Positions 24,383-35,737 of a stretch of DNA of 64,000 nt are shown here, in pieces. The first letter of the stretch is position 1. Every line of letters begins with the position of its first letter. The notes under the pieces are model-generated. The model did not search any database, had not been told where the DNA came from, and worked only from the letters and a program-made list of their open reading frames with translations. Where the stretch lies: the NCBI GenBank assembly GCA_035550515.1, contig DASZOZ010000013.1, positions 1 to 64,000 of the forward strand, written 5' to 3'. The stretch comes from DATARH01 sp035550515. GTDB lineage: Bacteria > Pseudomonadota > Alphaproteobacteria > ATCC43930 > CGMCC-115725. Position numbers and translations under genes: made by a program.

Positions 24383-25135
24383 TCACGCCAGCGCGATGCA
24401 GTCGATCGCGACCTTGCGGCCGCCGATCAGCCCGGCCCCGCAGACCGTCCGGGCCGGAGGGTCCGCGGGAAAGAACGCACGATATACGTCGTTCATGTTG
24501 CCGTATTCCAGCATCGAGTAGATCAGCACGTTGACCTTGACGATCTTGGCCAGCGACGACCCCGCCATGTCCAGCAGCTCGGCCATGTCCGTCAGGACCT
24601 GCCGCGTTTCGGCCGCGACCGTGCCGCGCTCGGCCGCGGTGAGGCCGGACAGGAAGACGAAATCGCCGGCGCGAACCGCCGCCGATTGATGCGGCTGGCG
24701 GGGTCCGATCACCTGTCGCGGCGAGCCGGCTCCGCGTTCGGGCCGGTCATGCGCGGCGGCTGTCACGTCGAGCATCACCTTGAACCCGGCCTCGATCTGC
24801 ACGCTCATCACCGTGCGCGCCGGCGGGCTGGCGACATAGGGACGGTACGCCCGGTTCAACACGTCGTACTCGATCCGGTCATAGATCATCGCGTGCACCT
24901 GGACGAGGCGGTCCAGCGACGACCCCGCGGCCTCCAGCAGCGTCTTGAGGTTTTCGAAGATGCGGCGGGTTTCGCTGGTCACCGTGCCGTGCCGGCGCTC
25001 GCCGGTCGCGGGATCGACCGCCACCATCCCCGAGCAGAAGACCAGGCCGCCGGCGCGGATCGCCGGGCTTTGGTGATGGCCGTATTCCCGGCGCAGGTCG
25101 AGGCCGGCAACCGGCGCCGCGACGATCTCGCGCAT
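24383..25135 (-). CDS. tandem RidA-domain fusion protein
   Basis: 250 residues with two complete RidA domains, about 1-130 and 140-250. Both have the core features: AGGLVFCSGMVAVDPATG and RAGDFVFLSGLTAAERGT, LEAAGSSLDRLVQ and LDMAGSSLAKIVK, and the catalytic-type arginine in SPPARTVMSVQ and DPPARTVCGAG. With the adjacent single-domain gene the operon encodes three RidA units, enough to form a hetero-trimer-like ring. Role inferred: imine or carbamate hydrolysis in the same pathway as the neighbouring deacetylase. Confidence 0.9.
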   Translation of the reverse strand: MREIVAAPVAGLDLRREYGHHQSPAIRAGGLVFCSGMVAVDPATGERRHGTVTSETRRIFENLKTLLEAAGSSLDRLVQVHAMIYDRIEYDVLNRAYRPYVASPPARTVMSVQIEAGFKVMLDVTAAAHDRPERGAGSPRQVIGPRQPHQSAAVRAGDFVFLSGLTAAERGTVAAETRQVLTDMAELLDMAGSSLAKIVKVNVLIYSMLEYGNMNDVYRAFFPADPPARTVCGAGLIGGRKVAIDCIALA

Positions 25136-25139
25136 CGGC

Positions 25140-25700
25140 TCAGCGCTGGAGGCCCTGCGCCCCGGCCGGCACGTCGTAAAAGGCGAGCGTCATCGAGACG
25201 CTGGTGTAATGCCCCATCAGGCAGATCACGTCGGTGATGCCGACATGGCCGAGCGCCTCGACTGCGCGGTCGTAGAGGCCCTTCGAGACCCAGCGCGCGT
25301 TGCTCAGGCAGACCGCCATCTCGTAGACGACCTGCTCCCGCTTGTCGTCGAACGCGGTCGGCAGTCCCGACAGCATCGCCTCGACCTTGGTGGGCGGCAG
25401 GCCGACTTCCTTGCCGCGCCGCTCATGGGCCGCGGTCGGGTAGGCCGAACGCCATTTGCTGTTGATGACGATCACCGCGATCTCGCGCTCGCGCTCGGTC
25501 AGCGAGTATTTCCCGGCCTGGAAATGGCCACCGAAGGGCGCGGCGACCTTGGCCAGCTTCGGGTTGTGCACCCAGATCTTGTTGGGGCCGCCGAGCGGGC
25601 CGCGCGTCTCGACGGCGAAGCGATAGGATTCCTGCTGCTCAGCCGTCATCTCGTCATAGGGAATTTCGGCGTAGCGGCCGAATGTCGGCGTCTCGGGCAT
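25140..25700 (-). CDS. carboxymuconolactone decarboxylase (CMD)-family protein
   Basis: 186 residues, all-helical AhpD-like fold: FGGHFQAGKYSLTEREREIAVIVINSKWRS, given as two parts FGGHFQAGKYSLTERE and REIAVIVINSKWRS, then PTAAHERRGKEVGLP. No CxxC pair is present, so it is not an AhpD-type peroxidase partner. Members act as lactone decarboxylases or have unknown roles. It is the first gene of the RidA/deacetylase/SDR operon; the ATG is at 25700. Confidence 0.85.
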   Translation of the reverse strand: MPETPTFGRYAEIPYDEMTAEQQESYRFAVETRGPLGGPNKIWVHNPKLAKVAAPFGGHFQAGKYSLTEREREIAVIVINSKWRSAYPTAAHERRGKEVGLPPTKVEAMLSGLPTAFDDKREQVVYEMAVCLSNARWVSKGLYDRAVEALGHVGITDVICLMGHYTSVSMTLAFYDVPAGAQGLQR

Positions 25701-25768
25701 GCCAATCTCCTTGCGGAAGGATGCGGAGCGTATGGCAGCGCGGCCGCGGCGAAAAGCGGCATCTGAAC

Positions 25769-25845
25769 TGGTAGGCCGGGCAGGACTCGAACCTGCGACA
25801 GCGCCGTTATGAGCGGCGAGTTCTAACCAACTGAACTACCGGCCC
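25769..25845 (-). tRNA. tRNA with CAT anticodon, probably tRNA-Ile2 (k2C-modified)
   Basis: 77 nt including an encoded CCA (25771-25769). The acceptor GGGCCGG pairs with CCGGCCT, the D-arm is GTTCAGTTGGTTAGAAC, the anticodon stem CGCCG/CGGCG closes loop CTCATAA, and the T-arm is GCAGG-TTCGAGT-CCTGC. It is not initiator tRNA: there is no 1-72 mismatch and no GGG/CCC anticodon stem. Elongator Met and TilS-modified Ile both have CAT. The C4-G69 and C5-G68 pairs favour Ile2, but this is not decisive. Confidence 0.95.
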
Positions 25846-25918
25846 ACCCGCAGACACCATAGCAGAACCACCGTCCCCCTTCCCATCCCCGGCGGGACGG
25901 CCGCGAGACGGGTGAGGG

Positions 25919-27901
<1,983 letters not shown>

Positions 27902-27972
27902 TCCGCCGTCCCTAGGCCATGGGTTGGTCCCGGCCGAGGCCGGAACATAAACCGTCGATCCTTGCAAGGGGC

Positions 27973-29835
27973 TTATCGGGGCGAGCCGCTTTCCGCCCGG
28001 CCGGGCGGAAACTCGTCCTCCGAAAACCCCTCCTGCGCCTCCCCTTCCGTTGCCGCCCGGTAGCGCTCCCACGCCTCCGGGACGGTCAGATCCTCGGCCG
28101 GCCCGTCCGTCGGCTTGCCGTAGCCGGCGCCGCGGAGCATGCCGATCACATGATCGCAGTAACGCACCACCGCATCGACCTCGGCCACGCGTGCCAGCGA
28201 ACTTGCGTGCTCGGCCAATACCGCGAGCACCGCGTCCACGGTCGCCGCGAACCCGCCCTGCCCTAATTGTAGCCGAAGCCCCGTGGCGTCAAGCCCTACG
28301 GCCTCGACCTCGGCGCCAAAAATCGCCTGCCGCAGCGCCCGCAATTCCGGCTCCGGAAAGTCGAGCACACTGATTTCCTCGACCCGCCGGGCGATCAGGA
28401 AGGTGTGCGTCAGCAGCATCGCCATGAGGATTTCGCGCTGCCGCCGACCCGGCGCGGGTGGCGGGGGTGGCGCATGAGCGCGCAAGGCGACGGCTTGTGC
28501 GGCCGGAACTCGGCCGAAACGCCCGGCATTCGGCGGAAATTTCGGCCGGCCGAGCGCAAACAGCTTGTCGCGCAGAAAGCGCCGGTATTCGGCCTGGACG
28601 ATGCGGTCGGCGATGGCGGCGGCATGCCCCATCAGCCGGCGCTCGAGATCGGCGCGGCGCTCGGGCGTGTCGATCGGCCTGGCGTCGAGTTCGGACTGCC
28701 ACAGCATCTCGGCGAGCGGTCTGGCCGCGTCCAGCAGCCGCTGGAACGCGCCGGGGCCGGCGGCGCGGATCAGCGAATCCGGGTCGTCGCCGGCCGGCAG
28801 CGTCACAAAGCGCAGCGATTGGCCCGGCTTCAGCAAGGGCAGCGCGCGATGCAGCGCGCGCAGGGCGGCGCGCTGACCCGCGGCGTCGCCGTCGAGGCAC
28901 AGCACCGGCTCGGGGGCGAGCCGCCACAATTCGCCGAGATGCGCCTCGGTCAGCGCGGTGCCGAGCGGCGCCACCGCCGTGCCGAAATCCGCGCGGTGCA
29001 GCGCGATGACGTCCATATAGCCTTCGGTGACGATCGCGCCGGGACCGCCGGCGGCGAGGTCTCGCGCCGCGTTGGCCCGCACAAACGACAGGCCGTACAG
29101 CACGCGCCCCTTTTCGAACAGCGGGTGCTCCGGCGAGTTGAGGTATTTCGGCTGCCCCTCCTTGGTCCCGCCTGCGCCGAGCGTACGGCCGCCAAAGGCG
29201 ATGACCCGGCCCGCCCGGTCGGCGATCGGGAAGATCACCCGCTCGCGGAAATAATCGTAGGGCTCGCCGCCGTAATCCGAAGCGTGCAGCAGCCCCGCTT
29301 CCATCAGCAGCGGCACGGGGAATTCCGGAGTCAGCGCGCGGCGCAGCGCATTGCGGTCCTCGCCGGCCCAGCCGAGCCGGAAACGGCGCATCGTCGCCTC
29401 GTCGTGCCCGCGCCGTTCGAGGTATCCGCGGCCGTGCAAGCCGGCCGGCGACCAGAGCTGCCGTTCGTAGAATTGCGCGGCAGCGGCCAGCGCTTCGAGC
29501 AGCGTCTTCTGGCGCTGCGCCTTTTCGCGCTCCAGCGGCGTCTGCTGCGGCACCTGGACGCCGGCGGTTTCGGCCAGCCGCTCGACGGCCTCGATAAAAT
29601 CGAGGTTCTCCGAGCGCATGACGTAGCCGATCGCATCGCCATGCGCGCCGCAGCCGAAGCAGTGGAAAAAGCCCTTGTCCTCGACGACGTAGAACGACGG
29701 CGTCTTTTCGTTGTGGAACGGGCACAGCCCGCCGTATTCGCGGCCCTTCCGCGTCAGCCGCACCCGTTTGCCGACGAGGTCGGCAAGCGACACGCGCGAC
29801 CTGAGCTCATCGAGAAAACCGGGGGGAAACGCCAT
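27973..29835 (-). CDS. dnaG: DNA primase
   Basis: 620 residues. The N-terminal CHC2 zinc ribbon uses Cys38, His41, Cys59 and Cys62 (GLCPFHNEKTPSFYV, GFFHCFGCG). The RNA polymerase core has RVIFPIADRAGRVIAFGGR and the Toprim motif EGYMDVIALH. It makes RNA primers for replication and binds DnaB through its C-terminal domain. It lies between yqeY and rpoD in the macromolecular-synthesis arrangement. Confidence 0.98.
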   Translation of the reverse strand: MAFPPGFLDELRSRVSLADLVGKRVRLTRKGREYGGLCPFHNEKTPSFYVVEDKGFFHCFGCGAHGDAIGYVMRSENLDFIEAVERLAETAGVQVPQQTPLEREKAQRQKTLLEALAAAAQFYERQLWSPAGLHGRGYLERRGHDEATMRRFRLGWAGEDRNALRRALTPEFPVPLLMEAGLLHASDYGGEPYDYFRERVIFPIADRAGRVIAFGGRTLGAGGTKEGQPKYLNSPEHPLFEKGRVLYGLSFVRANAARDLAAGGPGAIVTEGYMDVIALHRADFGTAVAPLGTALTEAHLGELWRLAPEPVLCLDGDAAGQRAALRALHRALPLLKPGQSLRFVTLPAGDDPDSLIRAAGPGAFQRLLDAARPLAEMLWQSELDARPIDTPERRADLERRLMGHAAAIADRIVQAEYRRFLRDKLFALGRPKFPPNAGRFGRVPAAQAVALRAHAPPPPPAPGRRQREILMAMLLTHTFLIARRVEEISVLDFPEPELRALRQAIFGAEVEAVGLDATGLRLQLGQGGFAATVDAVLAVLAEHASSLARVAEVDAVVRYCDHVIGMLRGAGYGKPTDGPAEDLTVPEAWERYRAATEGEAQEGFSEDEFPPGRAESGSPR

Positions 29836-29841
29836 GCTTAT

Positions 29842-29980
29842 CGCCCCTCGCCCGCTTGCGGGAGAGGGAGGGACCCGGCGCAGAGTGCCGGGAGGGTGAG
29901 GGTCGTCTTGCGCCGGCCTCCCTCACCCGTCTCGCGCCTCGTGGCGCGATCCACCCTCTCCCGCACGCGGGAGAGGGGCT
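29842..29980 (+). repeat. palindromic intergenic repeat pair
   Basis: Between dnaG and yqeY, CGCCCGCTTGCGGGAGAGG (from about 29849) and CTCTCCCGCACGCGGGAGAGG (about 29955-29975) are hairpin units in opposite arrangement. They flank CCTCCCTCACCCGTCTCGCG and related blocks. The whole 139 bases fold on themselves. It is of the GGGAGAGG...CCTCACCC type common in Rhizobiales and Rhodospirillales genomes. It is transcribed inside the operon and could affect mRNA stability. Confidence 0.7.
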
Positions 29981-29998
29981 TTATGTACCCCGGCAGGT

Positions 29999-30454
29999 TC
30001 AACCCAATAGCCGTTTCACCACGGCGCCGGCCTTGGCCATGTCGAGGACGCCGGCGTGGCGTTCGCGCAAGAGCCCCATGACCTTGCCCATGTCCTTGAT
30101 GCCGGCGGCGCCCGCTTCGGCGATCGCCGCCTCGGCGGCGGTCTCGATGCCGGCCTCGTCGAGCTGCCGGGGCAGAAAGCTTTCGATGACCGCGATCTCC
30201 TCGGCCTCCTGCCGCGCCAGCTCGGGGCGGTTGCCCCGGTTGTAGAGCTCGATCGATTCGCGCCGCTGCTTGACCATGCCCTGCAGCATGCGCTGGATGT
30301 CGCCATCGCCGATTCCCGTGCTGTTGCCCGCGGGGCGGGCCTCGATGTCCTTCTGCTTCAAGGCCGCGAGGATCAGCCGCACCGTCGACAAGGTACGGGT
30401 ATCCTTGGCGCGCAGCGCAGTTTTCATGCGTTCGGTAAGGTCTTCGCGCAGCAT
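29999..30454 (-). CDS. yqeY: GatB/YqeY-domain protein
   Basis: 151 residues: LREDLTERMKTALRAKDTRTLSTVR at the start (first 12 residues LREDLTERMKTA), then IESFLPRQLDEAGIETA and IKDMGKVMGLLRERHAG. This is the YqeY family, related to the tail domain of GatB amidotransferase and thought to contact tRNA. Exact function unknown. In many Alphaproteobacteria it precedes dnaG and rpoD as here, taking the place rpsU has in E. coli. Confidence 0.93.
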   Translation of the reverse strand: MLREDLTERMKTALRAKDTRTLSTVRLILAALKQKDIEARPAGNSTGIGDGDIQRMLQGMVKQRRESIELYNRGNRPELARQEAEEIAVIESFLPRQLDEAGIETAAEAAIAEAGAAGIKDMGKVMGLLRERHAGVLDMAKAGAVVKRLLG

Positions 30455-30573
30455 TCAGGGGCTCCCGCCGCGGGCGGCGACCGCAGCCTACCGCGTTTCA
30501 CCGGCGCTGAAAAAGGGCGCTGTCGCCGGTTCGGTAACCTATTGATCTGGCGATATGTTCATCACCGGGCGGG

Positions 30574-30601
30574 TTGACAAGCGCGGCAGCGGCCCTATGT
30601 T
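30574..30601 (+). promoter_or_regulatory. probable carAB promoter (-35 TTGACA, 16-base spacer, -10 TATGTT)
   Basis: TTGACA at 30574-30579 and TATGTT at 30596-30601 lie 75 bases before the carA ATG. The -35 is a perfect match and the spacing is 16. No attenuator or arginine operator could be recognised in the leader. The same 222-base gap also holds the start region of the divergent yqeY gene. Confidence 0.55.
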
Positions 30602-30676
30602 TCGCAAAACTGGGTTCCGCAAAATTGGGCGCCGCGCCTCGCCAAGCGGCCGCAAAATCCGGCAGGACTGTTTTTG

Positions 30677-31852
30677 ATGACCGACCCCAACGCGGCCAGC
30701 CATACGCCGCGGCCACCCGACTGCAACGCGGCCCTGGTGCTGGCGGACGGGACGGTGTTTTGGGGCCGCGGCATCGGCGCGCCGGGACAGGCGGTCGGGG
30801 AAGTGTGCTTCAACACCGCGATCACCGGCTACCAGGAAATCCTGACCGACCCGTCCTATGCCGGGCAGATCATCACCTTTACCTTTCCGCATATCGGCAA
30901 TGTCGGCACCAACCCGGAAGACGTCGAGACCACCACGCCGCCGGCCCGCGGGCTGGTGATCCGCGAACCGATCACCGCGCCGGCGAATTACCGGGCGACC
31001 GAAGGCCTCGATGCTTGGCTCACGTCGCGCGGCATGACCGGGATTTCGGGTGTCGACACGCGGCGGCTGACGCGGCTGATCCGCGATCGCGGCGCGCCCA
31101 ACGGGGTCATCGCCTATCGGCCCGACGGCAATCTCGACATCGCCGCCATGCAGGCGGAGGCCGCCGCCTGGCCGGGCCTCGAAGGCATGGATCTGGCGAT
31201 CGAGGTAAGCTGCCGCCAGAGCTACGACTGGGACGAAACCGCCTGGGCGCGCGAAACCGGCTACGGCCGCCAGGCCGCGCCGCGGTTTCACGTCGTCGCC
31301 GTCGATTACGGCGCCAAGCGCAACATCCTGCGAATGCTGGCCGAGCATGGCTGCCGGGTGACCGTGGTGCCGGCCACCGCGACGGCCGAAGACATCATGC
31401 GCCACCAGCCCGACGGCGTGTTCCTGTCGAACGGGCCGGGCGACCCGGCGGCGACCGGCGAGTATGCGGTGCCGGTGCTGCGCCGGCTGCTCGATCGCGA
31501 CGTGCCGCTGTTCGGCATCTGCCTCGGCCATCAGATGCTGGCGCTGGCCGTCGGCGGGCGGACCTACAAGCTCGACCGCGGGCATCGCGGCGCCAACCAA
31601 CCGGTCAAGGACCTGGCCACCGGCAAGGTCGAGATCACCAGCCAGAACCACGGCTTCGCGGTCGACCCCGACAGCCTGCCGCAGGGGGTGACGGCGACGC
31701 ATCTCTCCCTGTTCGACAACACCAACGAGGGGCTGGCGATCGCAGGCAAACCGGTGTTCTCGGTGCAGCACCACCCCGAGGCCAGCCCCGGCCCGCAGGA
31801 CGCGCACTATCTGTTCGGGCGGTTTGTCGCGATGATGGAAAAGGCGAAGTGA
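30677..31852 (+). CDS. carA: carbamoyl-phosphate synthase small (glutaminase) subunit
   Basis: 391 residues from the ATG at 30677; a TTG one codon earlier is not needed. The N-terminal domain has GQAVGEVCFNTAITGYQEIL. The C-terminal class I amidotransferase has VDYGAKRNILRML, the catalytic Cys in FGICLGHQML and the His-Pro-Glu in SVQHHPEASPGP. It supplies ammonia from glutamine to CarB for arginine and pyrimidine synthesis. carB follows after 98 bases. Confidence 0.98.
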   Translation: MTDPNAASHTPRPPDCNAALVLADGTVFWGRGIGAPGQAVGEVCFNTAITGYQEILTDPSYAGQIITFTFPHIGNVGTNPEDVETTTPPARGLVIREPITAPANYRATEGLDAWLTSRGMTGISGVDTRRLTRLIRDRGAPNGVIAYRPDGNLDIAAMQAEAAAWPGLEGMDLAIEVSCRQSYDWDETAWARETGYGRQAAPRFHVVAVDYGAKRNILRMLAEHGCRVTVVPATATAEDIMRHQPDGVFLSNGPGDPAATGEYAVPVLRRLLDRDVPLFGICLGHQMLALAVGGRTYKLDRGHRGANQPVKDLATGKVEITSQNHGFAVDPDSLPQGVTATHLSLFDNTNEGLAIAGKPVFSVQHHPEASPGPQDAHYLFGRFVAMMEKAK

Positions 31853-31950
31853 GGGGCGGCTGCTCGCTTCGGTCACACCTCAGGATGAGGACGGTTTGTC
31901 GATGGCATCAAGTAAAGCCCCTCGTCCCGAGGGGGCTGCACCAGCGCTAA

Positions 31951-34900
31951 ATGCCCAAACGCACTGACATCGCATCGATCCTCATCATCGGCGCCGGCCC
32001 GATCGTCATCGGCCAGGCGTGCGAGTTCGACTATTCCGGCGCGCAGGCCTGCAAAGCCCTGAAGCAGGAAGGCTACCGGATTATCCTGGTCAACTCGAAC
32101 CCGGCGACGATCATGACCGACCCGGGGCTGGCCGACGCGACCTATATCGAGCCGATCACTCCGGCCGTCGTCGAGAAGATCATCGCCCGCGAGCGGCCCG
32201 ATGCGCTGCTGCCGACGATGGGCGGGCAGACCGCGCTCAACACCGCGCTGGCGCTGTCGCAATCGGGGGTGCTGGCGGCCTACGGCGTCGAGCTGATCGG
32301 CGCGCGCGAGGCGGCGATCGAAAAGGCCGAGGACCGCCAGCTGTTCCGCCAGGCGATGGACAAGATCGGCTTGGTCTCGCCGAAAAGCCGGCTCGCCAAA
32401 TCGCTGGACGAGGCGGTAGCGGCGCTCGAGGCGACCGGGCTGCCGGCGATCATCCGGCCGTCGTTCACGCTGGGCGGCACCGGCGGCGGCATCGCCTACA
32501 ACACCGAGGAATTCGAGGAGATCGTCCGCGGCGGGCTGCGCGCCTCGCCGGCGCACGAGGTGCTGATCGAGGAATCGGTGCTCGGCTGGAAGGAGTACGA
32601 GCTCGAAGTCGTGCGCGACCGCAACGACAACTGCATCATCATCTGCTCGATCGAGAACATCGACCCGATGGGAGTCCATACCGGCGACTCGGTGACGGTC
32701 GCCCCGGCGCTGACCCTGACCGACAAGGAATATCAGATCATGCGCAACGCCGCGATCGCGGTGCTGCGCGAGATCGGCGTCGATACCGGCGGATCGAACG
32801 TGCAGTTCGCGGTCAACCCGGCCGACGGGCGGCTGGTCATCATCGAGATGAACCCGCGGGTCTCGCGCTCCTCGGCGCTGGCGTCGAAGGCGACGGGGTT
32901 CCCGATCGCCAAGGTCGCCGCCAAGCTCGCGGTCGGCTACACGCTCGACGAGCTGCAGAACGAGATCACCGGCGTCACCCCGGCCTCGTTCGAGCCGACG
33001 ATCGACTATGTCGTCACCAAGATCCCGCGTTTCACGTTCGAGAAATTCCCCGGCGCGGCGCCGCTGCTGACCACCTCGATGAAGTCGGTGGGCGAGGCGA
33101 TGGCGATCGGCCGCAGCTTTGCCGAATCGGTGCAGAAGGCGCTGCGCTCGCTGGAGACCGGGCTCGACGGGTTTGACGAAGTCGCCGTCGAGGGCGTCGA
33201 AAGCGGCGGCAAGGAGGCGGTGAAGGCAGCGCTTGCCCGCCCGGCGCCGGACCGGCTGCTGCTGATCGCGCAGGCCTATCGCCACGGGCTGACGACGGCG
33301 GAAATTCACGCCGCCTGCCATTTCGAGCGGTGGTTCCTGGAGCGTATCGAGGAGATCGTCGCAACCGAGGAGCGGGTGCGGCGTGACGGGCTGCCGGGCG
33401 ATGCGACGGCGTTTCTGCGGCTCAAGCAGATGGGCTTCTCCGACAAGCGGCTCGGCAAGCTGGTCGGGCTCGATGAGGCCGTGGTGGCGAAGCAGCGCCG
33501 CAAGCTGCGGCTGACGCCGGTCTACAAGCGCGTCGACACCTGCGCTGCCGAATTCGCCTCGCGGACGCCCTATCTCTACTCGGCTTATGAGGGCGACGGG
33601 CTCAACCTGCCGGAATGCGAGGCCGATCCGAGCGAGCGCCGCAAGGTGGTGATCCTAGGCGGCGGGCCGAACCGCATCGGCCAGGGGATCGAGTTCGATT
33701 ATTGCTGCGTCCATGCCGCCTACGCGCTGCGCGAAGCGGCCCCGGGGGACGACCCGGCGAACGGCATCGAGACGATCATGATCAACTGCAACCCCGAGAC
33801 CGTGTCGACCGACTACGACACGTCGGACCGGCTCTATTTCGAGCCGCTGACCGCCGAGGACGTGGTCGAGATCGTCCGTGTCGAGCAGCGCCGCGGGACG
33901 CTGCTCGGCGTCATCGTGCAGTTCGGCGGGCAGACGCCGCTCAACCTGGCGAAGGCGCTGGAGGCGGCCGACATCCCGATCCTCGGCACCTCGCCCGACG
34001 CGATCGACCTCGCCGAGGACCGCAAGCGCTTCCAGCAGCTGCTGCGCAGCCTGGGGCTGCGCCAGCCGGCGAACGACACCGCCTATTCGGCCGCGGAAGC
34101 CGAGGCGATCGCCCAGCGCATCGGCTATCCGGTGGTGATCCGGCCGTCCTATGTGCTCGGCGGGCGGGCGATGGAGATCGTCCACGACACCGCCGGGCTG
34201 CAGCGCTACATCCGCAACGCGGTGCGCGTGTCCGGCACCAGCCCGGTGCTGATCGACCGCTATCTGCAGGACGCGATCGAGGTCGATGCCGATGCGGTCG
34301 CCGATGGCGAGCGCGTCTATGTCGCCGGGATCATGGAGCATATCGAGGAAGCCGGCATTCATTCCGGCGACTCGGCCTGCTCGCTGCCGCCCTACAGCCT
34401 CTCACCGGAAACGGTCGGCGAGATCGAGCGGCAGACCGTGGCGCTGGCCCGCGCGCTCAACGTCGTCGGGCTGATGAACGTCCAGTTCGCGGTCAAGGAC
34501 GGCGATGTCTACGTGCTCGAAGTCAACCCGCGCGCCTCGCGCACGGTGCCGTTTGTCGCCAAGGCGACGGGCGTGCCGATCGCCAAGATCGCGGCGCGGG
34601 TGATGACCGGCGAGCGGCTGTCGGACGTCGTCGCCCGCGACCGGCCGGCCGCCAACACGCATGTAGCGGTCAAGGAGGCGGTGTTCCCGTTTGCCCGCTT
34701 CCCTGGCGTCGACCTGATCCTCGGCCCGGAAATGAAATCGACCGGCGAGGTCATGGGGCTCGACAGCGATTTCGGGCGCGCCTTCGCCAAATCGCAGCTC
34801 GGCGCCGGGATCGACCTGCCGCAGCACGGCGCGGTGTTCGTGTCGGTGCGCGACGGCGACAAGGCGGCGCTGGTCGAGCCTTGCCGGCAGCTGGCCGAAT

Positions 34901-35217
34901 GGGGGTTCGAGCTGATCGCAACGCGCGGCACCGCGGCAACGCTGGTCGGATCGGGGATCGCGGTCACGGTCGTCAACAAAGTGCAGGAGGGGCGGCCCGA
35001 CATTGTCGACGAGATGCGCAGCGGCCGGGTTCAGCTCGTGTTCAACACCACCGAGGGCGCCCAGGCGATCGCCGACAGCTTCAGCTTGCGTCGGACGGCT
35101 TTAACCCACAACATTCCCTACTACACGACCGTCGCCGGCGCGCGCGCCGCGGTGCAGGCGATCGGGGCGCTGCGCCGGGGCAGTCTTGAAGTTGCTCCGC
35201 TGCAATCCTACTTCTAA
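31951..35217 (+). CDS. carB: carbamoyl-phosphate synthase large subunit
   Basis: 1088 residues, usual length. Two homologous ATP-grasp halves are visible. Both have the GPIVIGQACEFDYSG / GPNRIGQGIEFDYCC motif and IRPSFTLGGTGGG / IRPSYVLGGRAME, and a C-terminal MGS-like regulatory domain follows from about 940 (LIATRGTAATLVGSG). It makes carbamoyl phosphate from bicarbonate, ATP and ammonia passed from CarA. Confidence 0.99.
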   Translation: MPKRTDIASILIIGAGPIVIGQACEFDYSGAQACKALKQEGYRIILVNSNPATIMTDPGLADATYIEPITPAVVEKIIARERPDALLPTMGGQTALNTALALSQSGVLAAYGVELIGAREAAIEKAEDRQLFRQAMDKIGLVSPKSRLAKSLDEAVAALEATGLPAIIRPSFTLGGTGGGIAYNTEEFEEIVRGGLRASPAHEVLIEESVLGWKEYELEVVRDRNDNCIIICSIENIDPMGVHTGDSVTVAPALTLTDKEYQIMRNAAIAVLREIGVDTGGSNVQFAVNPADGRLVIIEMNPRVSRSSALASKATGFPIAKVAAKLAVGYTLDELQNEITGVTPASFEPTIDYVVTKIPRFTFEKFPGAAPLLTTSMKSVGEAMAIGRSFAESVQKALRSLETGLDGFDEVAVEGVESGGKEAVKAALARPAPDRLLLIAQAYRHGLTTAEIHAACHFERWFLERIEEIVATEERVRRDGLPGDATAFLRLKQMGFSDKRLGKLVGLDEAVVAKQRRKLRLTPVYKRVDTCAAEFASRTPYLYSAYEGDGLNLPECEADPSERRKVVILGGGPNRIGQGIEFDYCCVHAAYALREAAPGDDPANGIETIMINCNPETVSTDYDTSDRLYFEPLTAEDVVEIVRVEQRRGTLLGVIVQFGGQTPLNLAKALEAADIPILGTSPDAIDLAEDRKRFQQLLRSLGLRQPANDTAYSAAEAEAIAQRIGYPVVIRPSYVLGGRAMEIVHDTAGLQRYIRNAVRVSGTSPVLIDRYLQDAIEVDADAVADGERVYVAGIMEHIEEAGIHSGDSACSLPPYSLSPETVGEIERQTVALARALNVVGLMNVQFAVKDGDVYVLEVNPRASRTVPFVAKATGVPIAKIAARVMTGERLSDVVARDRPAANTHVAVKEAVFPFARFPGVDLILGPEMKSTGEVMGLDSDFGRAFAKSQLGAGIDLPQHGAVFVSVRDGDKAALVEPCRQLAEWGFELIATRGTAATLVGSGIAVTVVNKVQEGRPDIVDEMRSGRVQLVFNTTEGAQAIADSFSLRRTALTHNIPYYTTVAGARAAVQAIGALRRGSLEVAPLQSYF

Positions 35218-35254
35218 CCGCTGTTTTCCGACATCTGGGGTTTAAGCTGGTCCG

Positions 35255-35728
35255 ATGAACAGGCTCCCGATGACTTCCGACGGCTACAACCGGCTGCTTG
35301 AGGAGATCAAGCGGCTGAAAACGGCCGAGCGGCCGGCAATCATCCGCGCGATCGCCGAGGCGCGTACGCATGGCGACCTGTCGGAAAATGCCGAGTATCA
35401 CGCCGCGCGCGAACGCCAGAGCTTTATCGAAGGCCGCCTCATGGAACTGGAGGACAAGGTCGCGCGCGCGGAAGTCATCGACACCTCGAAACTTTCGGGC
35501 TCGGTCGTCAAGTTCGGCGCGACCGTTACCCTCGCCGACGAGGAAACCGACGAGGAGCAGACCTTTGTCATCGTCGGCGAGGACGAGGCCGACGTTAAGG
35601 GCGGCAAGCTTTCGGTCGCCTCGCCGCTGGCGCGCGCGCTGATCGGCAAGGGCAAGGGCGACAGCGTCGAGGTCTCGACCCCGCGCGGCAACAAATCCTA
35701 TGAGGTCGTTACCGTCGCCTTCGGCTGA
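35255..35728 (+). CDS. greA: transcription elongation factor GreA
   Basis: 157 residues. The N-terminal coiled coil has MTSDGYNRLLEEIKRLK and the acidic tip GDLSENAEYHAARERQ with the Asp/Glu needed for transcript cleavage; the C-terminal domain ends SPLARALIGKGKGD. It rescues backtracked RNA polymerase. It is 37 bases downstream of carB, an order common in Alphaproteobacteria. The ATG at 35270 (MTSDGYN) is an alternative start. Confidence 0.97.
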   Translation: MNRLPMTSDGYNRLLEEIKRLKTAERPAIIRAIAEARTHGDLSENAEYHAARERQSFIEGRLMELEDKVARAEVIDTSKLSGSVVKFGATVTLADEETDEEQTFVIVGEDEADVKGGKLSVASPLARALIGKGKGDSVEVSTPRGNKSYEVVTVAFG

Positions 35729-35737
35729 CTGGCGCCG

